A stretch of 64,000 nt of DNA from Bradyrhizobium rifense (GCF_008123425.1 NZ_VSSS01000062.1:16728-80727), one strand, 5' to 3'. Counted from the stretch's first letter, positions 17,225-25,837 are shown. Notes: generated by a model not told the origin, from the letters alone. Numbers and translations are program-made.

Positions 17225-17963
17225 GACCCCGCGGCAGGCTCGCCTGCTGGATCCTTTTGGTGAGCGTGAGCAATGCCGGGAGGAGCTTCCCCGTGTGAGA
17301 AAATTCAAAAATCGCATCGTCGCAAATTTTTGCGGAGCAGCACACAAAGCTGGCGCCGATGGTGTAGCCGTCCGATGTCGAAATAATGATTGTCACCTTC
17401 ACCTCTCGTTCATTCCGTCAACTTAAATGTCCCGCCGACCGTGTTGCGGTCGAGCGAAAGGCCCCAGAAACGGCTAGTCCTTGTCTTCGGTCCAGCTTTG
17501 CTCGCCGCATCCGCACCTGAACACGCGAACATTGGTTCCGCGTCCGATCCAAACATCTCTTCCAACGTGCTGGATGATTGCTGGCGGGTTATCGACGCAA
17601 CCCAATCTCTTTTTGTCGATGGCCTTGCACCTGCGCCGCCGCTTCCTTCCTCCCTTGAGGTCGATCTGGTCATGGCTGCTGAATCTGTCGCGCACCCGGC
17701 TTCGCGGCGCGGCGGCGCTCGCGTGACGCTATCCGGGCAATTGAGGCGCCGAGCGGGAGATGATGAAGGGCAGCATCAACCATGCACCCACCAAGCACGT
17801 CGCCGATCACGTCCAACTTGAAAATGTCGATGTGGAATCCAGCAATGTGCTGGTCAGCAACCGGTTCCAGCTCAGGTCGAGCGTAAGACCCTCTCGCGCG
17901 CACGCTGTCCGGAACGAAATGTTGCGATTCTGCGTTTCTGCACGAGATTTCAAGGAAATGGAT
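17225..17963. other. Intergenic stretch; one doubtful small zinc-ribbon-like frame
   Basis: Over 700 bases without a secure gene. A minus-strand frame, 17474-17695, ends NVRVFRCGCGEQSWTEDKD, which resembles the tail of small zinc-ribbon proteins in this genus, but its N-terminal part is poor and only one cysteine pair is clear. An EcfG-type promoter lies at the right end (17911-17936). Confidence 0.4.
17911..17936 (+). promoter_or_regulatory. EcfG-type general-stress promoter (GGAAC-N17-CGTT)
   Basis: GGAAC at 17911-17915 and CGTT at 17933-17936 match the consensus bound by the alphaproteobacterial general-stress sigma factor EcfG. It lies 27 nt before the GTG of the DUF6894 gene, in the right direction. 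Confidence 0.65.
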
Positions 17964-18182
17964 GTGCCGCGCTATCATTTCAATTTAGTTGATTCGAAGA
18001 CCGTTGCGGACGAGGGGGGCGCTGATTTGCCTGACGACATAGTCGCTTTGGATGTTGCTGAGGAGATCGCAAGGAGACTTCTTGCGGAGCGACCCCAACT
18101 CAGGAATCGTCACTTCTCTATCCTCGTCACAAACCAGGAGGGTGAGGAGATCGGGAAAGTGCCACTGGATGTCCTTCACTGA
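17964..18182 (+). CDS. DUF6894 family small protein
   Basis: A 72-residue protein whose family core is PRYHFNLVDSKTVADEGGADLPD. Relatives begin MPRY, so the GTG at 17964 (VPRYHF) is preferred; AAGGA lies seven bases before it, too close to the ATG six bases earlier. The pattern of a short YHF strand, a D-E-G turn and a helix with A-x-x-x-A-x-x-x-A spacing is shared with two more copies in this window (23674 and 24740). A perfect EcfG-type promoter precedes it, so it is probably a stress-induced protein of unknown role. Confidence 0.8.
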   Translation: MPRYHFNLVDSKTVADEGGADLPDDIVALDVAEEIARRLLAERPQLRNRHFSILVTNQEGEEIGKVPLDVLH

Positions 18183-18208
18183 ACTCTACATAGGAGCCCT
18201 GGCTTGAC

Positions 18209-18676
18209 ATGGTGCTGAGGATCGGAGTGATCTCGGACACGCACGGTCTTCTGAGGACCGAGGCCGAACGCTCTCTTGCGGGAGTGTCGCACATCATCCA
18301 CGCCGGCGATATTGGCGCGCCGGCGGTTTTGGAAGGGCTCCGCCGAATAGCACCCGTCACAGCCATCAGGGGAAACGTCGACGTTGGCGATTGGGCGAGG
18401 CGATATCCTGAAACTGAAACGGTGCACCTCGGTACCCATTGCTTCTACCTCCTCCACGATCTCCAGGCGCTGAAGATCGACCCTGCAGGATCTGGTGTGA
18501 ACGCGGTGATATCAGGCCATTCGCATCGGGCGCGGATCAACTTGATCGACGGAGTACTTTTCTTGAATCCGGGGAGCGCGGGGCCGAGGCGCTTCAAACT
18601 GCCGATCACATTGGCAACGCTCGATCTGGACGAGGGCGGCCACCTACGGCCCATCATTCATGATCTGGACAAGTAA
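18209..18676 (+). CDS. YfcE-type metallophosphoesterase
   Basis: A 155-residue calcineurin-like phosphoesterase with all metal motifs in order: GVISDTHG near residue 10, HAGDIG, RGNVD, and GHSH in VISGHSHRAR, then LNPGSAG. This is the short YfcE/MJ0936 form that cleaves phosphodiesters. The family usually has GNCD where this one has GNVD; the metal-binding Asn is kept. It starts 27 nt after the DUF6894 gene and may be co-transcribed from the EcfG-type promoter. Confidence 0.92.
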   Translation: MVLRIGVISDTHGLLRTEAERSLAGVSHIIHAGDIGAPAVLEGLRRIAPVTAIRGNVDVGDWARRYPETETVHLGTHCFYLLHDLQALKIDPAGSGVNAVISGHSHRARINLIDGVLFLNPGSAGPRRFKLPITLATLDLDEGGHLRPIIHDLDK

Positions 18677-19024
18677 AAACGATGATGCGCACGAGCAGAT
18701 GCAAGGCTGGTTGGCATTCTACTTTTTGCCATCAGCTACTATCCCAGCAGCTCCTGTCCCCAGGCACAAGCGGCTGATCAACTGCTTCTCGGATCAGTTC
18801 CCTGCACATGCGAGGGGAGATTCCGGGCTTGCAGAGTTTGCATTTTCAGGTCTTGGACCATGACTTGATTATTTTCGAACCCTGCCACGACCGATCCTTA
18901 TCATAGGATATTTCGTCGGGCGCCGGATTGCGGCACAAAGGACTTTTGAGCGGCACGAGCGCTAACCTGAAAGAAACACCGAGGGCCTCAGCCCCTTCAT
19001 GAAATCAGCTCGGAGTCTCGGAAG
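18677..19024. other. Intergenic stretch without a recognised gene
   Basis: About 350 bases, with no frame having a start signal or recognisable content, and no strong promoter-like boxes. Confidence 0.4.
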
Positions 19025-19159
19025 ATGAATTGCCCGCGTTGCGACAAGCCGATGACCCATTCGGAAAAGATGTTCATTTGCGAGCCCTGCCGGGAGTTCG
19101 TCATTTTACTAGATCCGAAGTCCAAGCCCTCCTTACTTGCCGGGCAGGAACAGCGATGA
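19025..19159 (+). CDS. Very small zinc-ribbon protein (44 aa)
   Basis: The frame reads MNCPRCDKPMTHSEKMFICE, then PCREFVILLDPKSKP to AGQEQR. Two CxxC pairs (CPRC and CEPC) 16 residues apart make a classic zinc-ribbon knuckle. GGAG lies about ten bases before the ATG. Small zinc ribbons of this kind are common and uncharacterised; nucleic-acid or protein binding is likely but not shown. Confidence 0.65.
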   Translation: MNCPRCDKPMTHSEKMFICEPCREFVILLDPKSKPSLLAGQEQR

Positions 19160-19221
19160 CCAGACTTGTCGGCGAGGCAAATCCTCGTCAATCGGCGACC
19201 TCGACAAAAGGGCCATGATGA

Positions 19222-19392
19222 ATGATGCCGGACCAGCCAATCAACGGGCGAGAGCCTGAGCGCTCAGAAGACGACATTCAGCGGGAGGAGCTGGGTCCAC
19301 GTGGTGTTCCAAACAAGGAGACCCCGGCGAAGATGACGCCTCAGCGCGACAAGAAGACGCCCAAGGATGTTGATCCCGGATATCCCGCTTAG
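19222..19392 (+). CDS. Small hydrophilic hypothetical protein (56 aa)
   Basis: The frame reads MMPDQPINGREPERSEDDIQ and ends KTPKDVDPGYPA. It is extremely hydrophilic, rich in D, E, K, P and lacks hydrophobic core residues, so it is probably disordered, like small stress or desiccation-related proteins. AAGGG lies upstream. I do not know the family; coding is supported by composition and by the lack of such bias in other frames. Confidence 0.55.
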   Translation: MMPDQPINGREPERSEDDIQREELGPRGVPNKETPAKMTPQRDKKTPKDVDPGYPA

Positions 19393-19599
19393 GCAAACGG
19401 ACAACTCCTCGTCTCATACTTCGACAAGGGAAGAGAAGCAGAAGTGAACAAGTAAGGCTGCCTGCTTTGCTGCACTTCTCTTGCTCCTCCAGTTCTCGAC
19501 GGGGGTCTGCTGAACTCAACATCAATCGGAAAGACCCGCTTAGGAACACGTCAGCCCGCTTTGGATTGTGACTCGATCACATCAATCAGGAGGACAGTG

Positions 19600-19908
19600 A
19601 TGCGAAAACTCGTTCTTGCGGCTTTTGCGATAGCCGCGATTTCCGCCGCGACCGTGGCGCCAGCCGAGGCTCGCTGGCGTGGTGGTGGCTGGCACGGAGG
19701 GTGGGGTGGCCCCGGTCTTGGCTTGGGACTTGCTGCTGGCGCTTTGGCCTTCGGAGCCGCTGCTGCTGCGTCGCCCTACTACTATGGACCCGGCTACTAT
19801 CCCGGTCCCTACGGATACTACAGACCAGATCGCTATGCGTATTATGGACCTGGATATTATGGACCGCGATATTATCGCTCCTATTATCGGCCATATGGAT
19901 ATTGGTAA
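19600..19908 (+). CDS. Secreted Gly/Tyr-rich small protein
   Basis: The 102-residue protein has a clear signal peptide (MRKLVLAAFAIAAISAATVAPAEA, cleavage after AEA), a G/W-rich stretch, a short hydrophobic part, then repeats of the type YYGPGYY and YRPDRYAYY. AGGAGG lies seven bases before the ATG; an earlier in-frame start has no signal. Such Tyr/Gly-rich secreted proteins are frequent in Bradyrhizobium and may form surface material. A hairpin terminator follows. Confidence 0.85.
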   Translation: MRKLVLAAFAIAAISAATVAPAEARWRGGGWHGGWGGPGLGLGLAAGALAFGAAAAASPYYYGPGYYPGPYGYYRPDRYAYYGPGYYGPRYYRSYYRPYGYW

Positions 19909-19913
19909 CGACA

Positions 19914-20033
19914 ATGGCCCGGTATACTCCGGGCCTTTCTGTAATCGATGCGCAAGCGCAAGCCGAGAGGGCGCAGTGGCAACAGCATAGAATGAAGCTC
20001 GACGCTGCCCTGCGGCGGGCACGGAACGGCTGA
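19914..20033 (+). CDS. Possible very small protein overlapping the terminator
   Basis: A 39-residue frame, MARYTPGLSVIDAQAQAERA to ALRRARNG, begins inside the hairpin after the Gly/Tyr-rich gene. The latter half is a plausible charged helix, but there is no good ribosome binding site. It may be a remnant. Confidence 0.3.
   Translation: MARYTPGLSVIDAQAQAERAQWQQHRMKLDAALRRARNG
19916..19940 (+). terminator. Intrinsic terminator of the Gly/Tyr-rich secreted protein gene
   Basis: GGCCCGG (19916-19922) pairs with CCGGGCC (19929-19935) around a six-base loop and is followed by TTTCT. It starts eight bases after the stop codon. Confidence 0.7.
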
Positions 20034-20177
20034 ATGTCCTGGCAATCCGGACTTCCGAGCATGATCGCCGTCACGCGGATTTGAGGGGCCGACTACATCG
20101 GCGCGCCGCGGTTAGGAACCTCGCTGAAGGCGCTGGCTTGAACGGATTGATCAACACCGGCTGTTCAAGGTCCCGCC

Positions 20178-22577
20178 ATGCCAAATTTTCGTACAACCGC
20201 TTCACGCTGGGCGGCTCCGCTGCTTGGCATTGTCATGATCGTCATCGGTCTCGTGCTGGCAGTCGGCGGGGTCTGGCTGATTGCGCTGGGTGGATCGCTA
20301 TACTATCTGCCGGCCGGAATTGGCCTCACTGTTTCCGGCTGTCTGCTGCTGGGCCGGCGGCCGGAGGGCGCCTTCCTCTATCTCGCGGTTTTTCTGGCGA
20401 CGCTGATCTGGGCATGGTGGGAAGTTGGGACCAATGGCTGGGCGCTGGTGCCGCGTCTGATCGGGCCTGCCGTGCTGCTCGTGCTCACCATCGCCGTCAG
20501 TCCGACGCTGGTACCGTATCGACCCGCCCGGGCTACCGTATTCGCCGTAGCGTCGATCTGCCTGCTCTTGCTCGCGACCGCGATGTTCATAGCCCCGCAT
20601 CTCGGCACGGCCCAGGCCGCGGCCACGCCGGGGTCGCGCGCAGACATGAGCATGACCGATCCATCGACGCTTAAGGCGGGCGCCGATTGGCCCGCCTATG
20701 GCGGCTCGTTCAGTGCCCGGCGATATTCGCCATTGAACCAGATCAATCGTGACAATGTGGGCGCGCTGCGGCGGGCTTGGGACCTCCATACCGGTGACCT
20801 CCCGATCCAGGCGACCAAGGGAACGTACGGCGCCGAGAACACGCCGATTAAGGTCGCTGACCTGCTCTATGTCTGCACGCCGAAGGATATCGTCATCGCC
20901 GTCGATCCGGTGACCGGCAAGCAGCGTTGGCGTTTCGATCCGCAGGTGGCCGACGCAAGCATTCCCTACACGGCAGCCTGCCGCGGCGTGTCATATTTCG
21001 CTGTGCCGAATGCGGACGCGTCGAAACCATGTGCAACGCGCATCATCGAAGGAACGCTCGACGCCCGCATCATCGCCATCGATGCGAAGACCGGCGAACG
21101 CTGCCAGGAGTTTGGACATGGCGGCGAGGTCGATACCACGATCGGCATCGGCGAGCACGATCCCGGCATGTACTCGATCACCTCGGCGCCGACCATTGTG
21201 CGAGGTGTAATCGTGACCGGCCATCAGGTGCTGGACGGCCAGAAGCGCGACGCGCCGTCCGGGGTCATCCAGGGCTACGATGCGACGACGGGCGAGATCA
21301 AATGGGCCTGGGACATGGTCAAGCCTGATGCGCCGGCGGTTCCGCCGACCGGACAGACCTATACGCGCGGAACGCCGAACATGTGGACCACGGCGTCCGG
21401 CGACGAGCAGCTCGGTCTCGTCTATCTGCCGCTCGGCATCTCGGCGGTGGATTATTGGAGCGGCAGCCGTTCCGATCGCGAGAAGGAATTCGGCACCTCG
21501 CTCGTCGCCATCGATGTTGCAACCGGCAAGGTCGCCTGGCACTTCCAGACCGTACACAACGACGTCTGGGACTACGATCTGGGCTCGCAGGCCTCGCTGG
21601 TCGATTTCCCGACGGATCACGGGAATGTGCCGGCGCTCGTGCTGCCGAGCAAGCGCGGCGATATCTTCGTCCTCGATCGCAAGACCGGGCAGCCTCTGGT
21701 CGGCGTCGAAGAGCGCCCGGTGCCGCAAGGCGGCGTCGAGCCACAGTTGCGGGCAAAGACCCAACCGTTCTCGCTCTACCATACCCTGGCCAAGCCCGAT
21801 CTCCAGGAGAAGGACATGTGGGGCATGTCGCCGATCGACCAGATGATCTGCCGCATCGAGTTCAAGCAGGCGAGCTACAAGGGCATCTTCACGCCGCCGA
21901 CTGAGAACCCCCATTACATCGAATATCCCGGGTATAACGGCGGCTCCGATTGGGGCGGCGTGGCGATCGACCCGACGCGCGGCCTCATCATTGCCAATTA
22001 CAACGACATGCCGAACTATAACCGGCTCGTGCCGCGCGAGGAGGCCAACCGGCTCGGCTGGGCGCCACGCGATCAGGCCCGCGGTCGGATCGGCGGTGCC
22101 GAGGGCGCCGGCGATCCGCAGGCCGGGGCGCCCTACGCCATCAACGTAAACGCCGGTTGGCGGCTGCCCGGAACGGGGCTGCTCTGCAAACAGCCACCTT
22201 ACGGCGGCATCCGGGCGATCGATTTGAAGTCCGGCAAGACCCTGTGGGATCGGCCGCTTGGCGAGGCACGTACCAATGGCCCGTTTGGCATCCCCTCCAT
22301 GCTGCCGATCACGATCGGCACACCGAACAATGGGGGTGCGGTGATCACGGCGGGCGGGCTCATCTTCATTGCCGCGGCCACCGACAATTTGATCCGGGCG
22401 ATTGATCTGGAGACCGGCAAGACACTCTGGACCGACAAGCTGCCGGCCGGGGGACAGGCGACGCCGATGGTTTATGAAGCGAACGGGAGGCAGTATCTCG
22501 TCATCATGGCCGGCGGCCATCACTTTATGGAGACGCCGATTGGCGACGAACTGATCGCTTATGCGCTGCCCCGGTGA
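20178..22577 (+). CDS. gcd: Membrane-bound PQQ-dependent glucose dehydrogenase
   Basis: The 799-residue protein has the gcd layout: five hydrophobic segments in the first 150 residues (LLGIVMIVIGLVLAVGGVWLI and so on), then a periplasmic eight-bladed PQQ propeller from WPAYGGSFSARRYSPLNQI. Propeller tryptophan-docking repeats such as DPVTGKQRWRF, DVATGKVAWHFQTVHNDVWDYDL and DLETGKTLWTDKLPAGG are visible. It oxidises glucose to gluconolactone in the periplasm and passes electrons to ubiquinone. Length matches the family (about 800). No PQQ synthesis genes are in the window. Confidence 0.95.
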   Translation: MPNFRTTASRWAAPLLGIVMIVIGLVLAVGGVWLIALGGSLYYLPAGIGLTVSGCLLLGRRPEGAFLYLAVFLATLIWAWWEVGTNGWALVPRLIGPAVLLVLTIAVSPTLVPYRPARATVFAVASICLLLLATAMFIAPHLGTAQAAATPGSRADMSMTDPSTLKAGADWPAYGGSFSARRYSPLNQINRDNVGALRRAWDLHTGDLPIQATKGTYGAENTPIKVADLLYVCTPKDIVIAVDPVTGKQRWRFDPQVADASIPYTAACRGVSYFAVPNADASKPCATRIIEGTLDARIIAIDAKTGERCQEFGHGGEVDTTIGIGEHDPGMYSITSAPTIVRGVIVTGHQVLDGQKRDAPSGVIQGYDATTGEIKWAWDMVKPDAPAVPPTGQTYTRGTPNMWTTASGDEQLGLVYLPLGISAVDYWSGSRSDREKEFGTSLVAIDVATGKVAWHFQTVHNDVWDYDLGSQASLVDFPTDHGNVPALVLPSKRGDIFVLDRKTGQPLVGVEERPVPQGGVEPQLRAKTQPFSLYHTLAKPDLQEKDMWGMSPIDQMICRIEFKQASYKGIFTPPTENPHYIEYPGYNGGSDWGGVAIDPTRGLIIANYNDMPNYNRLVPREEANRLGWAPRDQARGRIGGAEGAGDPQAGAPYAINVNAGWRLPGTGLLCKQPPYGGIRAIDLKSGKTLWDRPLGEARTNGPFGIPSMLPITIGTPNNGGAVITAGGLIFIAAATDNLIRAIDLETGKTLWTDKLPAGGQATPMVYEANGRQYLVIMAGGHHFMETPIGDELIAYALPR

Positions 22578-22610
22578 GCGAGGGACGGGAGCGGGCCTAG
22601 CGGGCCAAGA

Positions 22611-22633
22611 CCGGCCTCTTTGGGCCGGACTTT
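22611..22633 (+). terminator. Hairpin after gcd
   Basis: CCGGCC (22611-22616) pairs with GGCCGG (22623-22628), followed by ACTTT. The T-run is short, so it is a weak candidate for the gcd terminator. Confidence 0.45.
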
Positions 22634-22696
22634 AACATGTGCGAATCCAGAACTTGCCGTTTCGATGCATAATCGGCTCGACAATGGGGGAGCACG

Positions 22697-22897
22697 ATGT
22701 TTGACGCCCAAACAGCCGCCTTGTTGCGGACGATCCTTGATGAGGTTTGTGGAGCCGTGTCCGGCGATGAAGCCGCTACCAGAGCCCACGTGGCATCGAA
22801 GCTCTTCGAATCCGCCAACCGCGGCGAAACCTCGGTCGAAAGTCTGACAGCAGTCGCCCGAAAGGCCCTCTCGGATGCCCCGACAATGTGGCGGTAG
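22697..22897 (+). CDS. Small helical hypothetical protein
   Basis: A 66-residue, all-helical protein (MFDAQTAALLRTILDEVCGA, then HVASKLFESANRGETSVESL). GGGGGAG lies before the ATG. Similar short proteins are widespread in Bradyrhizobium genomes without known role. Confidence 0.7.
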   Translation: MFDAQTAALLRTILDEVCGAVSGDEAATRAHVASKLFESANRGETSVESLTAVARKALSDAPTMWR

Positions 22898-22930
22898 GGT
22901 CAGGGGCATCATCGGAATTGCCGCGCCGCC

Positions 22931-23470
22931 TCAACGTCTGCTCGTCTCCTCGATCCTGTCCAGCACGCGCTCTGGAGCGACGCTGCGGGCCGCCTCGTCG
23001 AGATCGTCCTGCGAGCTGGATTCGATTTGAAGCCTGTATGCGATTTGATTGAGCACGTCCGCGACCTTTGTGAGTTCGTGCTCGGTCAAGAGACTGATCT
23101 GCAGATCGAGATCTGCTCTCTTGTCAGCCTCGCCCGCCATTCGGTTCTGGGAAATCAGCACGAACGTCGAAAGAAAGATCGCTTCGACGGACGCGATCAT
23201 GCCAAGGACGACGAAACTAGGATCCCACGCCATCAATCCGGGAATCCACCCCAGATTGGCCACGATCCAGAATCCGAACGCCGCGAGATGCAGGTAGACG
23301 AATGTCATGCTTCCAGCAAAAGCAGTGATAGCATCTGCCAGCTTCTGTTGGACAGTTGCCCCGGCCTGCTCACGACGGCGTCGCTCAACAAGCGCCCGAA
23401 TATTTCGTTCGAGAACCGGGCTCATTTTTTCTTCGGGCGGCGGCGTCTTGTAAGTCAAGTCGTCTCGCAT
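22931..23470 (-). CDS. DUF1003 membrane protein
   Basis: The 179-residue protein has a charged N-terminus with RNIRALVERRRREQ, two membrane segments (SMTFVYLHLAAFGFWIVANLG and FVVLGMIASVEAIFLSTFVLI), then SQNRMAGEADKRADLDLQI, the DUF1003 signature. An EcfG-type promoter ends only about nine bases before the ATG at 23470, so the message would be almost leaderless or translation may begin at ATG 23425 (MSPVLERN). The function is unknown; the promoter suggests general-stress control. Confidence 0.85.
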   Translation of the reverse strand: MRDDLTYKTPPPEEKMSPVLERNIRALVERRRREQAGATVQQKLADAITAFAGSMTFVYLHLAAFGFWIVANLGWIPGLMAWDPSFVVLGMIASVEAIFLSTFVLISQNRMAGEADKRADLDLQISLLTEHELTKVADVLNQIAYRLQIESSSQDDLDEAARSVAPERVLDRIEETSRR

Positions 23471-23478
23471 GATGCGCC

Positions 23479-23503
23479 AACGAAAGCGCTGATGGGACGT
23501 TCC
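23479..23503 (-). promoter_or_regulatory. EcfG-type promoter (GGAAC-N16-CGTT) for the DUF1003 gene
   Basis: On the minus strand GGAAC (23503-23499) and CGTT (23482-23479) are spaced by 16 nt. The -10 element is unusually near the annotated ATG (23470). Confidence 0.65.
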
Positions 23504-23673
23504 TGTGAAGCTGACCGAACGCTGTGGACGCGCCGGCTGGACGGAACAGGGAACCCCAGTCCTGCTTTGAACCTGGCGGAACTTCCTGGCGTCTTCCGAT
23601 ATTTGCATCGAACATAGGAACGGATGTCCGGTCACTGCTTATGCTCACAAAAGAGCGAGGGAGATGCCCGGTG

Positions 23674-23922
23674 ATGCCGCGTTTCTATTTCGATCTCCGC
23701 GACGGCGACAAGCTCGCCGTAGATGAAGAAGGGCTGGAATTGCCGGACATTGGAGCTGTTCAAGCGGAGGCAGCGATATCCCTGGCTGACATGGCTCGGG
23801 ACGCAGTGCATAGCACTCCTCTGGTTCGTAACGGACACCGCATGGCGATCGAGGTTCGCGATGATGCCGGGCCGGTGATGCAAGTCAGGTTTTCTTTCGA
23901 GGTAGAGACACGGAAACATTAG
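23674..23922 (+). CDS. DUF6894 family small protein
   Basis: An 82-residue protein, MPRFYFDLRDGDKLAVDEEG and onward through AVQAEAAISLADMARDA to MQVRFSFEVETRKH. It is the second copy of the family seen at 17964 and has the same start, turn and helix. A GTG just before the ATG could also serve. No role is known. Confidence 0.85.
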   Translation: MPRFYFDLRDGDKLAVDEEGLELPDIGAVQAEAAISLADMARDAVHSTPLVRNGHRMAIEVRDDAGPVMQVRFSFEVETRKH

Positions 23923-24219
23923 TCCGCTGCTTGATCGACCAGCCGCACTCCAGCTGCAGTCGCTAAGACCGAGACGCGAAATCTGTCGCGACCCGATCGA
24001 GGAGGAGCGACGACTCCTCGATGGTCTCGAGGCGTCGCTCTTGACGAGCGCGCCACTTAGGCTGATCCCGGATTCGCCACCGGCGTGGGAGGCCGCCGCT
24101 AGGGCAATCACGCCATTGACCAGTCAGAGCCGGCTTTGGCTGCGACGCATTAACCTATGTAGGTGACCTCAAAGATGCCGGGGATGTAGCCTTGCGGTGG
24201 AATATGCGTGAGGACAGCA

Positions 24220-24405
24220 ATGCAACGACGACGCTTCAAGCAAACGACCTCGCTTCAAGAGCGAATCGCGGAATTTTCCGAGAAGGTCCGCAAACAAGCA
24301 GATGCGGCGCCTGATGGAAGAGAGAAGGAAGAGCTCCTCAAGAGACTCCGTTGCGCCGATACCGCGGCGAACCTTGAACGGCAGTTGACCATCGAACCCT
24401 CATAG
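24220..24405 (+). CDS. Small helical protein, paralogue of the one at 62460
   Basis: A 61-residue protein starting MQRRRFKQTTSLQERIAEFS. The segment RxKQTxSLQ-[EQ]-R followed by an amphipathic helix, DGREKEELLKRLRCADTA and a final helix is shared with the protein at 62460-62666 (KRTKQTQSLQQRL). GAGGA lies six bases before the ATG. Such proteins are widespread in Rhizobiales; the function is unknown. Confidence 0.75.
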   Translation: MQRRRFKQTTSLQERIAEFSEKVRKQADAAPDGREKEELLKRLRCADTAANLERQLTIEPS

Positions 24406-24512
24406 CCTCCTTGCGTCTCCGCCACACACGCAAAGTAAGCCAGCTTGCATCGCAAGCCTGGCGCCTATGCCGACTGTGCAGCGGGCATGCTGGTTCTGAG
24501 CCAAGCGGGGCT

Positions 24513-24740
24513 TCAACCAAACTCTTTCCGGCCAAGCGTTACAGTCATTTCAAACAATGGCCCGTCCTCACTTCTTACGGTCACAGTCACCTGCGATCCC
24601 CTTGACGTGAACACGTCCCTGGCTATGGACGTTACCGTGACAATAGCTTCCTTCCTTGCGGCTTCGACGCTGGCATACTCGGCTCCCTCGCCATCGGACA
24701 CGGCAAGGAAGTCATCCCGAATGTCGAAATAGTAACGCAT
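24513..24740 (-). CDS. DUF6894 family small protein
   Basis: A 75-residue protein starting MRYYFDIRDDFLAVSDGEGA, third copy of the family in this window. Its ATG is one base past the stop of the Crp/Fnr regulator gene upstream, so the two form an operon. Unlike the other copies it has a long VTVTVRSEDGPLFEMTVTL strand pair at the end. Confidence 0.85.
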   Translation of the reverse strand: MRYYFDIRDDFLAVSDGEGAEYASVEAARKEAIVTVTSIARDVFTSRGSQVTVTVRSEDGPLFEMTVTLGRKEFG

Positions 24741-24741
24741 G

Positions 24742-25473
24742 TCAGAGCGAGGGATCCAAGTGAAGGTAGAGCCCGTCAAAGTCGGCTATCTCCCTCAATC
24801 TGGCTTCGTCCAGCAGGGTAATGCGGCCTCTGTCGAAATCGAGCAAACCTTTGCTGCGTAGTTCCTGCACCACTCGGTTCATATGGACCACGCTCGTTCC
24901 TACGGCGTCAGCAAGCAGCGCTTGAGTTGCTGGAAAGCTGTAGGACCGACCATCCGCGCGTCCAATTGCCGTCAGCCTGGTGTAGAGCTCGAGTACGAGG
25001 TGTGCCACGCGGCTCGTTGCATCCCGCTGGCCGACATTGCAGATCCATTCGCGGAATACCGAGGCATCGGTCAGGGTGTCGCGCCAAAGCGCCTGGGCGA
25101 CATTCGGCCGGCGCTTGATGAGCTCGCGTAACGGCGCATGAGGAATAAAGCCCAGGACGGAGTTGCCCAGCGCGCTTACATCGTGATCCATGACGTGAAG
25201 AAAAAGGCTCTGCAGATCGGGGACGTCGCCTGGCTGGTGAAATGCGAGGATTTGGCGGTGCCCGGTGCCAACGATCTTGGACCGCAGAACAAATCCATCG
25301 ACGACCAGACAACACGCCGATGGCCGATCCCCCAAGGATACGATCGGTTCGCCGCCCGCCATCCGTTTGACGGACATGGGGAGATTGCGGATCGCACGCT
25401 CGTCCTCTTCGTCGATCTCGGTGCTGACCCGCAATCTCTTCAAGAAGGGCTCTGTAATGTCCGCCTTGGTCAT
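24742..25473 (-). CDS. Crp/Fnr family transcriptional regulator
   Basis: A 243-residue regulator: a cyclic-nucleotide-binding-like beta domain (GGEPIVSLGDRPSACCLVVDGFV, HQPGDVPDLQSLF) and a C-terminal helix-turn-helix (TQALLADAVGTSVVHMNRVVQELRS in parts). The Fnr cysteine cluster is absent. Start MTKADITEPFLKRL has GGGAGCGG upstream. The PGDVPDLQSLF variant is shared with the second regulator at 58066 (PGDVPDLHTLY). A GGAAC-N16-GGTT site upstream suggests stress control; the target genes are not evident. Confidence 0.9.
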   Translation of the reverse strand: MTKADITEPFLKRLRVSTEIDEEDERAIRNLPMSVKRMAGGEPIVSLGDRPSACCLVVDGFVLRSKIVGTGHRQILAFHQPGDVPDLQSLFLHVMDHDVSALGNSVLGFIPHAPLRELIKRRPNVAQALWRDTLTDASVFREWICNVGQRDATSRVAHLVLELYTRLTAIGRADGRSYSFPATQALLADAVGTSVVHMNRVVQELRSKGLLDFDRGRITLLDEARLREIADFDGLYLHLDPSL

Positions 25474-25492
25474 CTTCCGCTCCCGAACGCAG

Positions 25493-25517
25493 AACCCGAT
25501 TTCGGGAAAAAAGTTCC
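25493..25517 (-). promoter_or_regulatory. EcfG-like promoter (GGAAC-N16-GGTT) for the Crp/Fnr gene
   Basis: On the minus strand GGAAC (25517-25513) and GGTT (25496-25493) are 16 nt apart. The -10 box has one mismatch to CGTT. It lies 20 nt before the start codon. Confidence 0.45.
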
Positions 25518-25600
25518 CACACTCTGGGCCGAGATGGTTGTTCAACAGCTACGCCATACGTCCTTAATCTCAGCGGCGCGAGATGCTGCCCATCGGCTCC

Positions 25601-25837
25601 CTACCGATAGGGGCGTCCACCGCGTGCGTATGCGTAACGAGGATTGATGCCGCAATAGGCGTTTGTACCGGACGCGCTGGCCATGCACTGCCGGTAGCTC
25701 GCAAACTGGCAATTACCTGGATATCCCCAGATGCGGCCTTGCAGGCAGTAGCGGTCCTGCGCCGCGGCGGGCAGTGCAGAGCCAATGGTCAGTAGTACGG
25801 CGGCAATGGAAGCAATGGCAAGTGTTCTAGTGTGCAT
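25601..25837 (-). CDS. DUF3551 family secreted protein
   Basis: A 78-residue protein with a signal peptide (MHTRTLAIASIAAVLLTIGS, then ALPAAAQ) and a short mature part with four cysteines: YCLQG, GNCQF, QCMAS, YCGINP. This cysteine pattern is the DUF3551 family, common in Bradyrhizobium. GGAGG lies seven bases before the ATG. A perfect EcfG-type promoter is just upstream. Confidence 0.88.
   Translation of the reverse strand: MHTRTLAIASIAAVLLTIGSALPAAAQDRYCLQGRIWGYPGNCQFASYRQCMASASGTNAYCGINPRYAYARGGRPYR

Noticed and set aside
17670..17978. Minus-strand 102-codon frame near the first DUF6894 gene
   Set aside because: It overlaps the promoter region of the plus-strand gene, has no ribosome binding site and no recognisable family.
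20991..22523. 510-codon open frame opposite gcd
   Set aside because: It lies wholly antisense to a clear glucose dehydrogenase; high GC creates such frames, and it matches no family.
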